64,000 nucleotides of DNA, from positions 434,001 through 498,000 of the forward strand of contig NZ_QZCS01000001.1 in the NCBI RefSeq assembly GCF_003594915.1. The letters are read 5' to 3'. Positions 33,484 through 44,167 of the stretch are shown here, piece after piece. Below the pieces are notes generated by a model, which did not search any database, was not told where the DNA came from, and worked only from the letters and a program-made list of their open reading frames with translations. This DNA is from Enterobacter chuandaensis (lineage in GTDB: Bacteria > Pseudomonadota > Gammaproteobacteria > Enterobacterales > Enterobacteriaceae). The first letter of the stretch is position 1. Every line of letters begins with the position of its first letter. The position numbers and the translations under genes were made by a program.

Positions 33484-35120
33484 TGTTTCGCCCTCTTCGG
33501 CTCAGGATCCTTTTTATCTTTCGCTTCGAACACCAGCGCGTTGCTCTTCTCGTTGAGTGTTTTCAGAACCGGCTGCAGTTCGCGCAAGACCTGATCAAGA
33601 CGCTGCATATCTGCCACCATCTTATTGTACGCCGCCGAGCCTGGCTGGAAGCCCTGCATACTGCGGTTCAGTTCGCGCAGCGTTTTCTGCATATCCTGCG
33701 GCAGCTGCTGCATGCTCTGGTTGGCTGTGATCTTGTTGATGTTGTCCAGCGTGGTCTGCAGACGCTGCATTGTCGCCTGACTTTGGTGTAGCGAACCTGT
33801 CGCGGCTTCAATCATTGGGTTCAATGGCAGATTGTTAATCTTATCCAGCGTTTCCATGAGACGCTGCTGGATCTGGGCCAGACCGCTGCTCACCGTTGGG
33901 ATGATCTTATAGCCACCAAATTCACGCATACCGGTAATGGGCGGTGCCTTTGGATAGAAGTCCATATCGACATACAGTGCGCCGGTCACCAGGTTACCCG
34001 TTTTCAGCGAGCCGCGCAGACCGCGATTCATCAGGTCGGTGATATGCTCGCCGATATCCTGATTCTCACCAATCTGGTTGATCAAGCGCTCAGGCTCAAT
34101 GCGGATCAGCACCGGAATACGGTAATCATCATCAAGCATCTGCTTAAGGCCAGGGACAAAGTAAGGCACTTGTCCCACCGTTCCCAGACGAATACCGCGG
34201 AACTCAACCGGCGCGCCAGGCTGCAGGCCGCGAACAGAATCCTTAAAGAACATCAGGTAGTCGATGTGATCGGTGTAGAGCGCATCCTGAATGCTTTTTT
34301 GATCGTCAAACAGCCTGAAGGCGGTTTTCTCGGCCACCGGCTGCCCCAGCTCCAGACCTTCCGGCACGTCAAAACTTACGCCACCGCCAAACAGCGTCGT
34401 CAGCGAGCCCATTTCAACACGCATGCCTGCCGAGGTCAGATCCACCGCGATACCGCTGTCTTTCCAGAAACGGACATTGCTGGTGACCAGACGATCGTTA
34501 GGCGCGTTAATAAACAGCTGATAGCTCATCGCTCTTTTCTGCGGATCAAACGTGCTTTTCTCAACCGAGCCCACGCGATAGCCGCGGAACAGCACCGGAT
34601 CGCCCGCCGTGAGCTGACCCGCTTTTTTGCTGTCGAGGATCACGCGGATACCTTTTGCATCAGGCGGTGCCAGCGGCGGTGAATCCAGAAGCTGATATTG
34701 TCCCGGCTGGTTCCCTTTCGCACCCGGCTGCAGTTCAATGTAGGCACCCGAGAGCAGCGTTCCTAATCCGCTGATCCCTTCACGGCCCACCTGCGGCTTG
34801 ACCACCCAGAAAACAGAATCGCCATGCAGCAGTTTTTCCATGCCGGCATTAAGGCGCGCCTTAATCTCCACATGGGTTAAATCGTCGGTTAAGGTAGCGC
34901 TTTCCACTACGCCCACGTCCACGCTACGACTTTTAATGGTCGTTTTACCGCCTTCAATCCCCTCAGCGTTGGTGGTGATCAGCGTCACTTCCGGTCCCTG
35001 ATGGCTGTAGTGATAAAACAGGATCCATGCACCGATCAGTGCGGTCACGATGGGGAAAATCCACACCGGTGACCAGTTTTTGACCTTCTGCACTTTCGCC
35101 TCTCCACTCTTATTTTCCAT
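33480..35120 (-). CDS. pqiB: MCE protein PqiB
   Basis: A 546-residue inner-membrane-anchored protein, the E. coli length. One N-terminal transmembrane helix (about 17-37) is followed by three MCE domains (repeating motifs such as GPEVTLITTNAEGIEGGKT, KGIRVILDSKKAGQLT, GAPVEFRGIRLG) and a long C-terminal coiled coil. PqiB hexamers stack into a syringe-like tunnel for lipid traffic through the periplasm. The ATG at 35120 (MENKSGEAK) is preferred over 35156, which overlaps pqiA. Confidence 0.95.
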   Translation of the reverse strand: MENKSGEAKVQKVKNWSPVWIFPIVTALIGAWILFYHYSHQGPEVTLITTNAEGIEGGKTTIKSRSVDVGVVESATLTDDLTHVEIKARLNAGMEKLLHGDSVFWVVKPQVGREGISGLGTLLSGAYIELQPGAKGNQPGQYQLLDSPPLAPPDAKGIRVILDSKKAGQLTAGDPVLFRGYRVGSVEKSTFDPQKRAMSYQLFINAPNDRLVTSNVRFWKDSGIAVDLTSAGMRVEMGSLTTLFGGGVSFDVPEGLELGQPVAEKTAFRLFDDQKSIQDALYTDHIDYLMFFKDSVRGLQPGAPVEFRGIRLGTVGQVPYFVPGLKQMLDDDYRIPVLIRIEPERLINQIGENQDIGEHITDLMNRGLRGSLKTGNLVTGALYVDMDFYPKAPPITGMREFGGYKIIPTVSSGLAQIQQRLMETLDKINNLPLNPMIEAATGSLHQSQATMQRLQTTLDNINKITANQSMQQLPQDMQKTLRELNRSMQGFQPGSAAYNKMVADMQRLDQVLRELQPVLKTLNEKSNALVFEAKDKKDPEPKRAKQ

Positions 35121-35124
35121 GCTC

Positions 35125-36378
35125 TTACTCTTCCTCATGGCTTGATTCAGGCTCACGATCCCACGATAAACGAGGGTCGAAGGTCATGGCCGCAAACATG
35201 GTCATAATTACGACCAGTGCAAACATTAAAGCCCCCATCGCGGGATAAATACTCATCAAACCGCCCATCCGCACCAGCGCAGAGAGAACGGCAATCACAA
35301 ACACGTCGATCATTGACCAACGACCGACAAATTCGACCACTTCGTAAATCAGGTGCATGCGTTCGCTGTCGCGCTTTCCGTGGCCTTTTGCATCCCAGCA
35401 GAGCCAGGCAATGGCGATCATTTTTAAGGTTGGCACCATAATACTGGCGATAAAGATTACGCCAGCAACCGGATACGACCCCTCCCCCCACAGCAAAATG
35501 ACCCCGGCGAGGATCGTCGAGGGCATTTTGTCACCAAGTAAATCAGTGATCATAATCGGCAGAATATTGGCCGGCAGATACAGCATGACGGACGTGACCA
35601 GCAGCGCCATCGTCCACTGCAGGCTATTTTTGCGACGTACGTGACCTTTCGTTTCGCAGCGCGGGCAAACGTCGAGATCGGCGGGCAGCACGGCGGTACA
35701 GCACGGGCAGGAGCGCAGCCCCTGGCGGATACCCGGCACGCCGACCTTCACCGTCTGCGCAAGCGTCGGGGCCGGGGCGATATCGTCCCACGCCCAGCGC
35801 CTGTCCACGCACTGGAAGGCGCGCAGCTGCAGGACACAGTACAGACACCAGGGAATAAAGCTGCTGCCAATCCCCACGTCGCCGTACGCCATCAGCTTCA
35901 CGAAACTGACCAGAATCCCCGCCAGAAAGATCTCGGCCATCCCCCAGCTTTTGAGCTGAAAAAGGATACGCGCGAGCCTGATTTTAAGGGATGCGGGCAT
36001 CCTGACGCGGTTGACCAGCAACAGGATGACCACCAGGCAAAACGCCGGGACTATCTGGACGAACAGCAGAAAAAAGGTGCCGAGGCTGGCGTAATCTTCC
36101 GAGAACATCACGCCCGGGATTTCGAGCAGATCCACCTGGCTTGTCATCCCGCCCACCTTCATATAGATGAAGGGGAAGAGATTGGAGAGCAGCAGCATGA
36201 ACAGTGCTGCCAGTGCGTAAGCGGTGGGACGCTGCCGCGGCGCGTCCCACTCGGTTGTCAACGTCGCGCCGCAACGTGGACACAGGGCTTTATGTCCGTG
36301 ACCAAGCTCTGGCAACGCCACGAGCATATCGCATTGCGAGCATAATATATGCCTGTCGGCATGGTGCTGGTCACACAT
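35125..36378 (-). CDS. pqiA: Inner membrane protein PqiA
   Basis: A 417-residue membrane protein with two repeated modules, each a CxxC zinc-ribbon-like segment (CSQCDMLVALP/CPRCGATL and CPCCTAVLP/CPRCETKG) plus about four transmembrane helices. It forms the inner-membrane part of the PqiABC lipid transport system, inducible by paraquat in E. coli. It starts 13 nt after uup ends. Confidence 0.95.
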   Translation of the reverse strand: MCDQHHADRHILCSQCDMLVALPELGHGHKALCPRCGATLTTEWDAPRQRPTAYALAALFMLLLSNLFPFIYMKVGGMTSQVDLLEIPGVMFSEDYASLGTFFLLFVQIVPAFCLVVILLLVNRVRMPASLKIRLARILFQLKSWGMAEIFLAGILVSFVKLMAYGDVGIGSSFIPWCLYCVLQLRAFQCVDRRWAWDDIAPAPTLAQTVKVGVPGIRQGLRSCPCCTAVLPADLDVCPRCETKGHVRRKNSLQWTMALLVTSVMLYLPANILPIMITDLLGDKMPSTILAGVILLWGEGSYPVAGVIFIASIMVPTLKMIAIAWLCWDAKGHGKRDSERMHLIYEVVEFVGRWSMIDVFVIAVLSALVRMGGLMSIYPAMGALMFALVVIMTMFAAMTFDPRLSWDREPESSHEEE

Positions 36379-36391
36379 ATTTAATCCCTGT

Positions 36392-38299
36392 TTATGCGCC
36401 GTTTTTCAGAGACTCAAGGTACTCCCAGCGCTCAAATGCTTCTTCCAGGGCTTTTTCAGCCGCGGACATTTCAGCCAGTACTTTCTGAGTATAGTCATGC
36501 GATTGGGTGAAGAATGACGCATCAGCAACCTGCGCTTGCAGACTCTCAAGCGCGGCCTCCAGCTCTTCAAGACGCTGAGGTAGCCCCTCCAGCTCGCGCT
36601 GCAGGTTATAGCTTAGTTTAGCCGAGGTTTTCTTGACAGTTTCTGCTTTCGTTACAGCAGGTTCAGAACTTGTTCTGGACTTTGACTGTTTCTGCGCCAG
36701 AGACTGCGACTGCTGCCCTTTTGCGTCGTGATAGCCCCCCACGTACTGACCAATTCGCCCTTCACCTTCGAAGATCCAGCACTCGGTCACGGTGTTATCC
36801 ACGAACTGACGATCGTGGCTAACCAGCATCACGGTCCCCTGATAACCATCGATCAGCTCTTCAAGTAATTCCAGCGTTTCGACATCCAGGTCGTTTGTTG
36901 GTTCATCGAGAATCAAAAGGTTACTTGGTTTCAGGAACAGACGGGCCAGCAGAAGACGGTTACGCTCCCCACCGGAGAGCGCGCGCACCGGCGTCATCGC
37001 ACGTTTCGGATGGAACAGGAAGTCCTGCAGATAGCCCAGAACGTGACGCGGCTTGCCGTTCACCATCACTTCCTGCTTACCTTCTGCGAGGTTATCCATC
37101 ACGGTACGATCCGGATCCAGCTCCGCGCGGTGCTGGTCGAAGTACGCCACTTCCAGCTTAGTCCCACAGTGAATGCGGCCGCTGTCAGCCTGCAGCTGGC
37201 CCAGCATCAGCTTCAGCAACGTAGTTTTGCCGCAGCCGTTCGGGCCAATCAGCGCAATTTTATCGCCGCGCTGAACCTGCGCAGAGAAATCTTTCACCAG
37301 CACTTTGCCGTCAACCTGGTAGTTAACTTTTTCCATTTCGAAGACAATCTTGCCGGAGCGGGACGCTTCTTCCACCTGCATTTTGGCGCTACCCATCACT
37401 TCGCGGCGCTCGCTGCGCTCACGACGCATCGCCTTCAGGGCGCGAACGCGGCCTTCGTTACGGGTACGGCGCGCCTTGATGCCCTGACGGATCCACACCT
37501 CTTCCTGCGCCAGCTTGCGGTCGAACTCGGCGTTCTGCAACTCTTCCACGCGCAGGTTTTCTTCTTTCTCCAGCAGATAGGTATCGTAATCGCCAGGATA
37601 GGTGACCAGCTTGCCGCGGTCGAGGTCAACAATGCGCGTCGCCATATTGTGTATAAACGAACGGTCGTGCGAGATGAAGATGATGGTGCCGCTGAAGGTT
37701 TTCAGGAACCCTTCCAGCCAGTCAATCGCTTCGATATCAAGGTGGTTGGTTGGTTCGTCCAGCAGCAGTACTTTAGGGCCGCTGACCAGCGCGCGCCCGA
37801 GCGCCGCTTTACGCAGCCATCCGCCGGAGAGCGCGGACAGTTCCATATCCGCTTCGAGACCCAGCTGGGCCAGCACCTCGTTAATGCGGTTTTCCAGCTG
37901 CCACAGACCATGGTGATCGAGCATCTCCTGCACTTTCGCCAGCTCGTTGAGATTCTTGTCGCTCGGGTCAGTCATCACCAGATGTGAAATCTCGTGATAG
38001 CGCTTCAGGTACTCCGCCTGCTCGGAGATGCCTTCCGCCACGAAATCGTACACGCTGCCGGTCACATGACGCGGCGGATCCTGCTGGAGGCGGGAGACGA
38101 TCAGATCCTGCTCGTACACAATGCGGCCGTCATCCAGCCCCTGCTCGCGGTTGAGGATTTTCATCAGCGTGGATTTACCCGCGCCGTTACGGCCCACCAG
38201 ACAGACGCGCTCGTTATCTTCGATGTGCAGCTCTGCATTATCGAGAAGCGGTGAGTCGCTGAAAGAGAGCCACGCGCCGTGCATACTAATTAAAGACAT
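36392..38299 (-). CDS. uup: ABC-F ATPase Uup
   Basis: A 635-residue protein with two ABC domains (Walker A GRNGAGKST at 36-44 and GPNGCGKTT about 352-360; signatures LSGGWLRKAALGRAL and LSGGERNRLLLARL), a linker between them and a C-terminal coiled-coil DNA-binding domain. Uup is a ribosome-associated and DNA-associated ABC-F protein that limits precise excision of transposons and aids ribosome function. It lies 12 nt after rlmL, same strand. Confidence 0.96.
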   Translation of the reverse strand: MSLISMHGAWLSFSDSPLLDNAELHIEDNERVCLVGRNGAGKSTLMKILNREQGLDDGRIVYEQDLIVSRLQQDPPRHVTGSVYDFVAEGISEQAEYLKRYHEISHLVMTDPSDKNLNELAKVQEMLDHHGLWQLENRINEVLAQLGLEADMELSALSGGWLRKAALGRALVSGPKVLLLDEPTNHLDIEAIDWLEGFLKTFSGTIIFISHDRSFIHNMATRIVDLDRGKLVTYPGDYDTYLLEKEENLRVEELQNAEFDRKLAQEEVWIRQGIKARRTRNEGRVRALKAMRRERSERREVMGSAKMQVEEASRSGKIVFEMEKVNYQVDGKVLVKDFSAQVQRGDKIALIGPNGCGKTTLLKLMLGQLQADSGRIHCGTKLEVAYFDQHRAELDPDRTVMDNLAEGKQEVMVNGKPRHVLGYLQDFLFHPKRAMTPVRALSGGERNRLLLARLFLKPSNLLILDEPTNDLDVETLELLEELIDGYQGTVMLVSHDRQFVDNTVTECWIFEGEGRIGQYVGGYHDAKGQQSQSLAQKQSKSRTSSEPAVTKAETVKKTSAKLSYNLQRELEGLPQRLEELEAALESLQAQVADASFFTQSHDYTQKVLAEMSAAEKALEEAFERWEYLESLKNGA

Positions 38300-38311
38300 T
38301 TATTTTTCCTT

Positions 38312-40420
38312 TCAGACCGCGGTAATCAACCAGCAGTTATGAATTTGACGGTTACGGGCGAAGTCCTGAGACAGCGTTTTTTGACTGATTTCTTGTGCTT
38401 TCAGTCCCAGGGCTGCCAGACCGTCGTGATCCATACGGAAGCCGCGTTTGTTGTTCGAGAACATAATGGTGCCGCCTTTGCGCAGCAGGCGCTTCAGGTC
38501 GGTCATCAGGCGCAGGTGATCGCGTTGAACGTCAAAGCTATCTTCCATACGCTTGGAGTTAGAGAAGGTCGGCGGATCGATAAAGATCAGGTCGAACTGC
38601 TCGTCGGTATCGCGCAGCCAGCCCAGCACGTCGGCCTGCATCAGGCGATGCTGACGTCCTGTTAAACCGTTCAGGCGCAGGTTACGCTCGGCCCACTCCA
38701 GATAGGTGCGGGACATATCCACCGTGGTGGTGCTGCGCGCGCCGCCGAGACCGGCATGCACGCTGGCGCTGCCGGTGTAGGAGAACAGGTTGAGGAAGTC
38801 TTTGCCCTTGCTCATCTGCCCCAGCATACGGCGGGCGATGCGGTGGTCAAGGAACAGGCCGGTATCAAGATAGTCTGTCAGGTTCACCCACAGGCGGGCG
38901 TTATATTCGCCCACTTCGATAAAATCGCCCTTCTCACCCATCTTCTGGTACTGGTTTTTACCCTTCTGACGCTCGCGGGTTTTCAGCACCAGCTTGTTCG
39001 GCGCAATCCCCAGCACGGCAATGGTGGCCGCAATGACGTCCAGCATACGCTGACGCGCTTTTTGCGCATCAATGGTTTTCGGCGGAGCATATTCCTGAAT
39101 CACTACCCAGTCCGCGTAGCGGTCAACCGCCACGTTGTACTCCGGCAGGTCGGCATCGTACAGGCGGTAGCATTCGATCCCTTCCTGCTTCGCCCACTTC
39201 TCAAATTTCTTCAGGTTTTTGCGCAGGCGGTTGGCGTAATCTTCCGCCACGCCGGACGGCTTGCTGTCCGCCGCTTTCTCTGCCAGATGGTAGTTTTTCT
39301 GCACGCAGTCCAGCGGGCCGTTTTTCGCCTTAAACTGGCGATCGGCACGCAGCTGCAGGCAGCTCAGCAACTCCGGCGAAGCGCTAAACAGAGACAGGTT
39401 CCAGCCGCCGAAGTGGTCTTTCATATTGCGGCCCAGCAGGCTGTGCAGGGCAATCAGCGCAGGCTCGCTATCCAGACGCTCGCCATATGGCGGGTTGCTG
39501 ATCACGGTCCCGTACGGGCCTTTCGGCAATGGGTTGGTCAGGTTCGCCACGTCTTTTACCTCGAAGGTGACCAGCTCACCGATACCGGCGCGACGGGCGT
39601 TGCTGCGCGCGCGTTCAATCACGCGCGGGTCGCTGTCCGAGCCGTAGAAGTGCGAGGTGTACTCCGCCAGGCCTTTACGCGCACGGGTCTGCGCGTCGTC
39701 TTTAACCTCTTTCCAGAGCGCTTCATCATGCTGCGCCCAGCCCTTGAAGCCCCAGTGGCCGCGGTGCAGCCCCGGCGCACGGTCGGTGGCCAGCATTGCG
39801 GCCTCAATCAGCAGCGTACCGGAACCACACATTGGATCGAGCAGCGGCGTGCCCGGCTGCCAGCCAGAGCGCATCACGATGGCGGCGGCCAGGGTTTCTT
39901 TGATCGGCGCCATACCGGTGCGATCGCGGTAGCCGCGCAGATGCAGGCCCGCACCGCTCAGATCGAGAGAGATACTCGCCGTGTCGCCGTTAAGCCAGAC
40001 GTTGATGCGCAGGTCCGGGTTTTCGCGATCGACGTTCGGACGTTCCTTATTTTTACGCGTGAAGCAGTCCACAATGGCGTCTTTTACGCGCAGGGCGCCG
40101 TACTGGCTGTTGCGGATCTCGTCGTTCACGCCGTTGAAATGTACCGCGAAGGTGGCATTTGGCGTGAAGATCTCTGTCCAGTCGATCATCTGTACGCCGG
40201 TATAGAGATCAAGATCGCTATAGACCTTGCACTCCTTCATCGGCAGCATGATGCGCGACGCCAGACGGCTCCACATCAGGCTCTGGTAAATAAGCCGCGT
40301 GTCGCCCTCAAAATGGACACCACCCTGAACCACCTGGCACTCTTGCGCGCCCAGGCTTTCCAGTTCAGTTTTTAACAGCTCTTCCAGCCCACGGGCCGTA
40401 CTGGCAAACAGAGAATTCAT
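38312..40420 (-). CDS. rlmL: Bifunctional 23S rRNA methyltransferase RlmL/RlmK
   Basis: A 702-residue fusion: THUMP domain and RlmL methyltransferase (NPPYGERL motif; m2G2445) in the N-terminal half, and RlmK methyltransferase ([11 protein letters not shown]; m7G2069) in the C-terminal half with [13 protein letters not shown] as SAM site. Both act on the peptidyl-transferase region of 23S rRNA. First gene of the rlmL-uup-pqiABC run and divergent from ycbX. Confidence 0.96.
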   Translation of the reverse strand: MNSLFASTARGLEELLKTELESLGAQECQVVQGGVHFEGDTRLIYQSLMWSRLASRIMLPMKECKVYSDLDLYTGVQMIDWTEIFTPNATFAVHFNGVNDEIRNSQYGALRVKDAIVDCFTRKNKERPNVDRENPDLRINVWLNGDTASISLDLSGAGLHLRGYRDRTGMAPIKETLAAAIVMRSGWQPGTPLLDPMCGSGTLLIEAAMLATDRAPGLHRGHWGFKGWAQHDEALWKEVKDDAQTRARKGLAEYTSHFYGSDSDPRVIERARSNARRAGIGELVTFEVKDVANLTNPLPKGPYGTVISNPPYGERLDSEPALIALHSLLGRNMKDHFGGWNLSLFSASPELLSCLQLRADRQFKAKNGPLDCVQKNYHLAEKAADSKPSGVAEDYANRLRKNLKKFEKWAKQEGIECYRLYDADLPEYNVAVDRYADWVVIQEYAPPKTIDAQKARQRMLDVIAATIAVLGIAPNKLVLKTRERQKGKNQYQKMGEKGDFIEVGEYNARLWVNLTDYLDTGLFLDHRIARRMLGQMSKGKDFLNLFSYTGSASVHAGLGGARSTTTVDMSRTYLEWAERNLRLNGLTGRQHRLMQADVLGWLRDTDEQFDLIFIDPPTFSNSKRMEDSFDVQRDHLRLMTDLKRLLRKGGTIMFSNNKRGFRMDHDGLAALGLKAQEISQKTLSQDFARNRQIHNCWLITAV

Positions 40421-40518
40421 ATCGTCACTTTTACTCTTAGAAAATTGTCGCGCATTATAGCTAATATGGCGTGTATGTCATAAAGTTGAAGGCTTATTTT
40501 CATTTGCGGGAGTGTGCA

Positions 40519-41628
40519 GTGGCGACGTTATCCAGGCTTTTTATTCATCCGGTGAAATCCATGCGCGGCATCGGCGTCTCACACGCACTGGCCGACATGA
40601 GCGGATTCGCCTTCGATCGTATTTTTATGGTCACCGAGCCAGACGGCACATTCATTACCGCACGCCAGTTCCCGCAGATGGTTCGCTTTACCCCTTCCCC
40701 GCTTCATGACGGTTTGCATCTGACCGCGCCGGACGGTTCCAGCGCGGTGATTCGCTTTGTTGATTTTGCGCCTGTGGATGCGCCAACGGAAGTGTGGGGC
40801 AATCATTTTACCGCGCGCATCGCACCGGATGAAATTAACCGCTGGCTGAGCGGCTTCTTCTCCCGCGACGTGCAGCTGCGCTGGGTTGGGCCTGAACTGA
40901 CGCGTCGCGTGAAGCGCCACGACGCCGTTCCTCTCTCCTTCGCCGATGGCTTCCCGTTCCTGCTCACCAACGAAGCGTCACTGCGTGATTTACAGAATCG
41001 CTGTAAAGCAAGCGTACAGATGGAACAGTTCCGTCCAAACCTCGTCGTCACGGGTGCCGACGCCTGGGATGAAGACACCTGGAAAGTCATCCGCATCGGC
41101 AGCGTCATCTTCGATGTCGTCAAACCCTGCAGTCGCTGCATTTTCACCACGGTAAGCCCTGAGAAAGGTCAGAAACACCCTTCCGGCGAACCGCTGAAAA
41201 CGCTGCAATCATTTCGTACCGCGCAGGACAACGGCGATGTCGATTTCGGTCAGAACCTGATCCCGCGCTCCAGCGGCGCGATCCGCGTAGGCGATGAGGT
41301 TGAAATTCTCGCCCGCGGGCCGGCGAGAGTGTACGGCTCAGGGCAGGAAGAAGAAATGGTCGACGTTGAGACAAACGTCGCCTCTGCGGTGGATATTCAC
41401 TGGCAGGGCAAGGTGATTCGTGGCAACAATCAGCAGGTTTTACTGGAGCAACTGGAACAAGCCGGTATTCGCGTACCGTATTCCTGCCGCGCGGGCATTT
41501 GCGGATGCTGCCGCATCAAGCTGCTGGAAGGTGAAGTGAGTGCGCTGAAGAAGTCTGCAATTGGCAATGACGGGACAATTCTGTGCTGTAGCTGCGTACC
41601 GAAAACGTCCGTACAGCTGGAAGCTTAA
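40519..41628 (+). CDS. ycbX: MOSC and 2Fe-2S protein YcbX
   Basis: A 369-residue protein from a GTG at 40519, 6 nt after GGGAG, matching E. coli YcbX length. N-terminal MOSC_N beta-barrel (1-115), MOSC domain with the molybdenum-ligand cysteine region ([11 protein letters not shown]), and a C-terminal ferredoxin domain ([12 protein letters not shown] ... CCSCVP). It reduces N-hydroxylated base analogues with molybdenum cofactor. Overlaps convergent zapC by 4 nt. Confidence 0.95.
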   Translation: MATLSRLFIHPVKSMRGIGVSHALADMSGFAFDRIFMVTEPDGTFITARQFPQMVRFTPSPLHDGLHLTAPDGSSAVIRFVDFAPVDAPTEVWGNHFTARIAPDEINRWLSGFFSRDVQLRWVGPELTRRVKRHDAVPLSFADGFPFLLTNEASLRDLQNRCKASVQMEQFRPNLVVTGADAWDEDTWKVIRIGSVIFDVVKPCSRCIFTTVSPEKGQKHPSGEPLKTLQSFRTAQDNGDVDFGQNLIPRSSGAIRVGDEVEILARGPARVYGSGQEEEMVDVETNVASAVDIHWQGKVIRGNNQQVLLEQLEQAGIRVPYSCRAGICGCCRIKLLEGEVSALKKSAIGNDGTILCCSCVPKTSVQLEA

Positions 41629-42167
41629 ACCGCCTGTTCGAGGCTGAAGGCATCTACGCGCAGCTGTGGCTTCAGCCTGTCGTTCATCACTTTGATCGCA
41701 TCACCTAGCTGCATGACTCGCCCGGCAATCGTCACGCCGGGTTGCGCCAGCAGGCAGAGTGCAGCATTTTCGCCCGGCTCAACCACTAACAGGCTCACCT
41801 CTTCGGCAGTATCGCTCAGATTGACGCTGGCCGCGTCGCCCGTGGCCGGAGACCAGCTCATACCGTGCGCCAGGAAATGCCAGCTTTTTGGCATTTGCGG
41901 CTTCAGGAAACGAATCGCCACCAGCGCATTCAGGACCAGCTCAGCGCGCTGTTCTTTAGAAAGCGCAAGGTCACGGCATTTTTCTTCAAAGGAAAAATAG
42001 AGCGCCGCATCGTCAACGCAAAAGCCCGACGGGGCAAATGCGTCCGGGGTTAACATTCGGCGGGCAAAACGAGAACGAAACAACATGCCATTGGCTAAAT
42101 CGAGCATCATACGATCGTGCTCGTCGCAAAAATACCAGCGCCAGTTATCGTCAGGTTTAATTCGCAT
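41625..42167 (-). CDS. zapC: Cell division protein ZapC
   Basis: A 180-residue protein identical in length to E. coli ZapC ([20 protein letters not shown] start). It bundles FtsZ filaments and stabilises the Z-ring. Its gene follows pyrD on the same strand. Two-domain fold is known from structures of the family. Confidence 0.95.
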   Translation of the reverse strand: MRIKPDDNWRWYFCDEHDRMMLDLANGMLFRSRFARRMLTPDAFAPSGFCVDDAALYFSFEEKCRDLALSKEQRAELVLNALVAIRFLKPQMPKSWHFLAHGMSWSPATGDAASVNLSDTAEEVSLLVVEPGENAALCLLAQPGVTIAGRVMQLGDAIKVMNDRLKPQLRVDAFSLEQAV

Positions 42168-42284
42168 GTGTCTCTCCCGTCCCCAAACGTCCTGTACTAA
42201 AAATGTCCTGTTCGCCGCTTCGTTTATAACACTAGTAATAAAAGACTATAATGTCTAAATAAGCAACAGTGACGGAATATAAAA

Positions 42285-42314
42285 CAACCAGGGCTGGAAA
42301 TAAAGCCCTGGTTG
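42285..42314 (-). terminator. Terminator between pyrD and zapC
   Basis: A perfect 11-bp stem CAACCAGGGCT/AGCCCTGGTTG with an 8-nt loop, followed by TTTTAT on the minus strand, 18 nt after pyrD. Confidence 0.75.
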
Positions 42315-42332
42315 TCTGATTAAGAGAAAAGA

Positions 42333-43343
42333 TTAGATATGAGTAACGATTTCTTTAATCAAAGGCGGGCCTTTAAAAATAAAGCTGGAATAGATTTGCA
42401 CCAGTGATGCACCCGCCGCCATCTTCTCGCGAGCAGCAATCACCGAGTCGATGCCGCCGACGCCAATAATCGGTAAACGGCCATTTAATTCCGCAGACAG
42501 TGCGCGAATAATTTCGGTGCTTTTTAATTGTACCGGACGCCCACTTAACCCACCCGCTTCGTCACAGTTTTTCATTCCCTGGACGAGCGAACGATCGAGC
42601 GTGGTATTCGTCGCAATCACACCGTCAATATTATGGCGAACTAAACTATCGGCAACCTGGATCAATTCTTCGGCAGAAAGATCCGGCGCGATCTTAACCG
42701 CGACCGGAACATATTTATGGTGGATCGACTGCAGCTCATTTTGTTTATTTTTAATGGCACTCAGAAGATCGTCCAGCGCTTCGCCATATTGTAAGGAACG
42801 CAGGCCCGGGGTATTGGGTGAGGAAATATTCACCGCGATATAACCGGCATAGGCGTAGACTTTTTCCATACAAATCAGATAGTCATCTTTACCCTGCTCA
42901 ACCGGCGTATCTTTATTTTTACCGATATTGATGCCTAACACCCCATCAAAATGGGCTTTCTTCACGTTCTCCACCAGGTGATCAACGCCGAGGTTATTAA
43001 AGCCCATGCGGTTGATCAGCCCTTCGGCTTCGACCAGGCGGAACAGGCGCGGCTTGTCATTTCCCGGCTGCGGGCGCGGCGTGACGGTACCGATTTCGAT
43101 GGAGCCAAAGCCCATCGCGCCCAGAGCGTCAATACATTCGCCGTTCTTATCCAGGCCAGCCGCCAGACCCAGCGGATTTTTAAAGGTCAGACCCATGCAC
43201 TGCACAGGCTTTTCCGGCACATTCTGACGCACCAGAGCGGCCAGAGGCGTGCCTGTAATACGACGTAATTGCTGGAATGTAAATTCATGAGCGCGCTCGG
43301 GGTCGAGCTGGAAAAGGGCTTTACGAACGAAGGGGTAGTACAT
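42333..43343 (-). CDS. pyrD: Dihydroorotate dehydrogenase (quinone), class 2
   Basis: A 336-residue FMN enzyme, same length as E. coli PyrD. Class 2 features include the N-terminal membrane-associating helices ([20 protein letters not shown]) and the catalytic serine in [10 protein letters not shown]. It oxidises dihydroorotate to orotate using quinone. ATG at 43343 follows AGGAG; an in-frame start nine codons upstream is rejected because it lies in the leader hairpin. Confidence 0.96.
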   Translation of the reverse strand: MYYPFVRKALFQLDPERAHEFTFQQLRRITGTPLAALVRQNVPEKPVQCMGLTFKNPLGLAAGLDKNGECIDALGAMGFGSIEIGTVTPRPQPGNDKPRLFRLVEAEGLINRMGFNNLGVDHLVENVKKAHFDGVLGINIGKNKDTPVEQGKDDYLICMEKVYAYAGYIAVNISSPNTPGLRSLQYGEALDDLLSAIKNKQNELQSIHHKYVPVAVKIAPDLSAEELIQVADSLVRHNIDGVIATNTTLDRSLVQGMKNCDEAGGLSGRPVQLKSTEIIRALSAELNGRLPIIGVGGIDSVIAAREKMAAGASLVQIYSSFIFKGPPLIKEIVTHI

Positions 43344-43388
43344 GAACTCTCCTGGATTCCCGGTGTGCAAACCGGGAGGGGATTATGG
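43344..43388 (-). promoter_or_regulatory. pyrD leader hairpin and CTP-responsive start region
   Basis: On the minus strand CATAAT (43387-43382) is followed by a C-rich run, then a 7-bp stem TCCCGGT/ACCGGGA (43377-43371 with 43364-43358) just before the AGGAG at 43352-43348. In E. coli pyrD, CTP levels shift the start nucleotide so that only some transcripts form this hairpin and hide the ribosome-binding site. The same design is visible here. Confidence 0.7.
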
Positions 43389-43438
43389 GCGATCCCGTTC
43401 CGAAAGGGAATTGACCTGCGGCAAAAAATCGGCGTAAA

Positions 43439-43454
43439 ACGCAATCGTTTACCT
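43439..43454. promoter_or_regulatory. PurR-like operator upstream of pyrD
   Basis: ACGCAATCGTTTACCT matches the PurR consensus (ACGCAAACGTTTGCGT) at 12 of 16 positions and lies just upstream of the pyrD promoter, consistent with pyrD membership in the E. coli PurR regulon. Confidence 0.7.
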
Positions 43455-43591
43455 CCCTGTCTATTTCTTATGCGCTTTTTCGCATTTTAATTGCGGATAA
43501 ATCATTTAGTGGAATAACCGCGCAGTGTCACACTCCTGAAAATTGTTATGAATGTTAGATAAAAGCAAACAATTGGTTATAAGGAGCAAAC

Positions 43592-44167
43592 ATGCGCGTC
43601 ATCACCCTGGCCGGTAGTCCACGATTCCCCTCGCGTTCCAGCGCCCTGCTGGAATATGCCCGCGACAAGCTCAACGCTCTGGATGTGGAAGTGTGCCACT
43701 GGAATCTGCATAACTTCGAACCTGAAGATTTGCTCTACGCCCGTTTTGACAGCCCCGCGCTCAAAACCCTGACGGAACAGCTTAAAGGTGCTGACGGCTT
43801 AATCGTGGCGACACCTGTTTATAAAGCCTCTTTTTCGGGTGCACTGAAAACGCTGCTCGATCTGCTTCCCGAGCGCGCCCTGGACGGCAAAGTGGTCCTG
43901 CCGCTGGCCACGGGCGGCACGGTGGCCCATTTACTGGCCGTGGATTATGCCCTGAAACCGGTACTCAACGCGCTGAAGGCACAGGAGATCCTTCACGGCG
44001 TTTTTGCAGATGATTCACAGATCATTGACTACCAGCATAAGCCGCACTTCACGCCGAATCTGCAAACCCGCCTTGATGCCGCGCTGGAAACCTTCTGGCA
44101 TGCGCTGCATCGCCGGGATATCCAGGTCCCTTCTTTTAATCCGCCGCAGGGAGTCGCACATGCTTAA
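43592..44167 (+). CDS. ssuE: NADPH-dependent FMN reductase SsuE
   Basis: A 191-residue flavodoxin-like reductase ([33 protein letters not shown] is the flavin-binding segment). It supplies FMNH2 to SsuD for desulfonation of alkanesulfonates. ATG at 43592 follows AAGGAG. First gene of ssuEADCB; its 3' end overlaps ssuA by 8 nt. Confidence 0.96.
   Translation: MRVITLAGSPRFPSRSSALLEYARDKLNALDVEVCHWNLHNFEPEDLLYARFDSPALKTLTEQLKGADGLIVATPVYKASFSGALKTLLDLLPERALDGKVVLPLATGGTVAHLLAVDYALKPVLNALKAQEILHGVFADDSQIIDYQHKPHFTPNLQTRLDAALETFWHALHRRDIQVPSFNPPQGVAHA

Noticed and set aside
38756-40375. 539-codon open frame antisense to rlmL
   Set aside because: Shadow of the high-GC third-position pattern of rlmL; composition is His/Gln/Val/Ala rich and no motif is seen.
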